Assembly: GCA_029857875.1 (NCBI GenBank)
Contig: JAOUGB010000153.1
Location: forward strand, 1-6,237
Source of the DNA: Desulfobacteraceae bacterium
Lineage (GTDB): Bacteria > Desulfobacterota > Desulfobacteria > Desulfobacterales > UBA11574
Length of the DNA: 6,237 nt
Direction of reading: 5' to 3'
Below, one piece after another: positions 4,956 to 6,237 of this stretch. Below the pieces are notes generated by a model. That model ran no database searches and was not told the DNA's origin. It saw only the letters and a program-made list of their open reading frames with translations. Each line of letters begins with the position of its first letter. Within the stretch, counting starts at the first letter, position 1. The position numbers were made by a program, and so were the translations under genes.

Positions 4956-5104
4956 TAATTTTGACTATCTCATTGCTGTTCCCTTTAACGCGCTCTAATT
5001 TGCTCAAACAGCTTCCCGATGGAAACGGAATTATCCTGCGGCTTACTGAAATTGTGGCCGTAAGCAATTAATTGGAACATATTTTTGACATTGTATGTCC
5101 AGCC

Positions 5105-6214
5105 TCATGCTTTTCCAACATAAATTCGTTTAATTCGACTGGATACGCCACAGGTCAACTCATAGGGTATGGTTCCGATGCTTTGGGCAACATCCAGGGC
5201 TTGGATAACGCCTTGGGGTTCTTCACCCCATATGACGACTGGATCTCCGGGGTTTATCGGATCATTCCCGACATCGATCATAATGTGATCCATGGTGACC
5301 CGGCCCACCAGCGGGTAGCGTTTTCCTTTAATCAGAACTTCTCCGATATTGGTCAGACTTCGCTGAATCCCATCGGCGTAACCGATGGGTAGAACGGCGA
5401 TGGTTGTAGGTTTTTCCGATGTCCACCGTCTGCCATAGCTTACCGGGAAATTGGCCGGGATTTTTCTGATATGCGCCACAAATGTTTTCAGGGTCATGAC
5501 CTGTCTTATTTTTATTGAGCGGGAGGTTTCTGATGACGGATAATGACCGTATAACAAAATGCCGGGTCGAACCGCATCAAACGTGCTTTCAGGCAAATCC
5601 AGAACCGCCCCGCTATTGGCCATGTGAATGATGGCCGGTGTTTTGCCTTTTTCTTTCAATCGGGAAAGAATATTCTGAAATCTGGACAACTGAAGGTTTG
5701 CATAAGTTTTGTCGGTTTCATCTGAAGTGGAAAAGTGCGAATAGAGTCCCTCCCAAACACAGTGTTTAGATGTCAAAAGCACGTCAAAGAAGTCGGGTTC
5801 CCGATCAAAAAGAACACCAATTCTCCCCATGCCGGTTTCCACATTCACGTGCACATTTGCCGGTTGTTCCTGTCCGGACTTTTCAATCCAGCGAATGTCT
5901 TCTATCCCGAATAGACTGATTCTGAAGCCGGCTTTTATGGCCTCTGAAATTTCATCAGGGAACAGTCGCCCAAAAATCAGTATCGGATGGGATATTCCGC
6001 TGTCTCGCAATTCCATGGCTTCTTGAAACTGTGCCACAGCAAATCGTGTAAAACCTTCTTTTACAAGGCGTTTGGTTACGGCAACGGCACCGTGGCCATA
6101 GGCATTGGCTTTTACCACCGGGATGATTTCAGACGGGGCTACTTTTTCTTTGATGGCGTTTATGTTGTGAACCAGATTGTTCAGATTAATTTCAGCGAAT
6201 GTTTTTGTACTCAT
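5105..6214 (-). CDS. alr: Alanine racemase
   Basis: This PLP-dependent enzyme interconverts L- and D-alanine in the cytoplasm and supplies D-Ala for peptidoglycan. The 369 residues match the normal length. In the N-terminal TIM barrel, VVKANAYGHG carries the PLP lysine (Lys35). TGMGRIG (128-134, Arg131) and HMANSG (197-202) follow. RPGILLYG (216-223) contains Arg216, which contacts the pyridine nitrogen. In the C-terminal beta domain, VSYG carries the second catalytic base, Tyr260, followed by IGYADG (277-282) and VTMDHIMIDVG (306-316). It ends YELTCGVSSRIKR, like other family members. All key residues are present, so it should be active. The ATG at 6214 has AAGGG (6226-6222) seven bases upstream. 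Its promoter lies beyond the window. No clear terminator follows before the palindromic element. Confidence 0.97.
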   Translation of the reverse strand: MSTKTFAEINLNNLVHNINAIKEKVAPSEIIPVVKANAYGHGAVAVTKRLVKEGFTRFAVAQFQEAMELRDSGISHPILIFGRLFPDEISEAIKAGFRISLFGIEDIRWIEKSGQEQPANVHVNVETGMGRIGVLFDREPDFFDVLLTSKHCVWEGLYSHFSTSDETDKTYANLQLSRFQNILSRLKEKGKTPAIIHMANSGAVLDLPESTFDAVRPGILLYGHYPSSETSRSIKIRQVMTLKTFVAHIRKIPANFPVSYGRRWTSEKPTTIAVLPIGYADGIQRSLTNIGEVLIKGKRYPLVGRVTMDHIMIDVGNDPINPGDPVVIWGEEPQGVIQALDVAQSIGTIPYELTCGVSSRIKRIYVGKA

Positions 6215-6237
6215 TGATTCACCCTTTGAATTTGGGT

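Larger units (their letters stand above)
4847..5042. repeat. 196-bp palindromic MITE-like element
   Basis: The outer arms, 4846-4873 (begins AGCCGCAGGATGATTCC) and 5016-5043, are inverted copies matching at 27 of 28 positions, and the single exception can form G-U. Inner arms 4883-4910 (GCAAAT...GAACAG) and 4976-5003 match at 23 of 28, with a 3-base length difference between outer and inner blocks. The centre holds the perfect palindrome TGATAATTATCA (4943-4954). TTA occurs at 4844-4846 and again at 5043-5045, fitting a 3-base target duplication around 4847-5042. There is no ORF inside. These are the marks of a miniature inverted-repeat element or of an IS with its transposase removed. As RNA it would form a long hairpin. 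The inverted repeat is certain; mobility is inferred and needs other copies. Confidence 0.8.

Noticed and set aside
4943..4961. Fur-box-like sequence at the centre of the palindrome
   Set aside because: TGATAATTATCA recalls half of a Fur site, but only about 12 of 19 positions fit the full box and neither neighbouring gene is iron-related.
5087..5099. GACAT-TGT-ATGTC hairpin after alr as a terminator
   Set aside because: The stem has only 5 bp, and the T run precedes it on the plus strand, so it cannot terminate the minus-strand alr transcript.

Overview
The window is chromosomal DNA of moderate-to-low G+C content from a bacterium. The best guess is a sulfate-reducing Desulfobacterota lineage (Desulfobacterales-like). 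The reasons are the small 'LDLSVRQDNLY' protein at 1463-1813, which I remember from delta-proteobacterial genomes, a J-domain protein with a C-terminal HPDKGG of a type I associate with the same group, and the wording of a decayed thiol peroxidase. This assignment rests on memory of families, not on a search. There is no phage module, CRISPR array, toxin-antitoxin pair or recognisable transposase.

Layout. Bases 1-220 hold an intact tRNA-Glu(UUC) with encoded CCA, a strong intrinsic terminator, and then a degenerate tRNA-Glu-like remnant. A lipoprotein gene (326-931, minus) follows. At 1187-1281 (minus) is a tpx (thiol peroxidase) relic: its ribosome binding site, start and first eight codons are fused out of frame to the last 23 codons, and the middle is gone. 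From about 1334 the plus strand carries the 116-residue conserved protein, a possible coupled 37-codon ORF, a cold-shock protein gene with a near-consensus promoter, long leader and terminator, and an unrecognised 83-residue protein. An AT-rich gap of about 370 bases contains a hairpin with a pyrimidine-rich loop and a promoter candidate. It is followed by a four-helix membrane protein gene (2989-3735, plus).

The right part is on the minus strand: alanine racemase (alr, 6214-5105) and, downstream, a 335-residue protein ending in a J domain (4800-3793, TTG start). Between them lies the most unusual structure of the window, a palindromic element of about 196 bp. Its 28-base outer arms match at 27 of 28 positions, its inner arms at 23 of 28, it is flanked by TTA on both sides, and promoter-like sequences in its centre point outward in both directions. 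I read it as a MITE-like non-autonomous element that may provide the promoter of the J-domain gene.

No multi-gene system is evident. The genes look like independent housekeeping or stress functions: translation, envelope lipoprotein, cold shock, chaperone partner and cell-wall D-alanine supply. The signs of genome change are concentrated in the tRNA remnant, the tpx deletion and the palindromic element.
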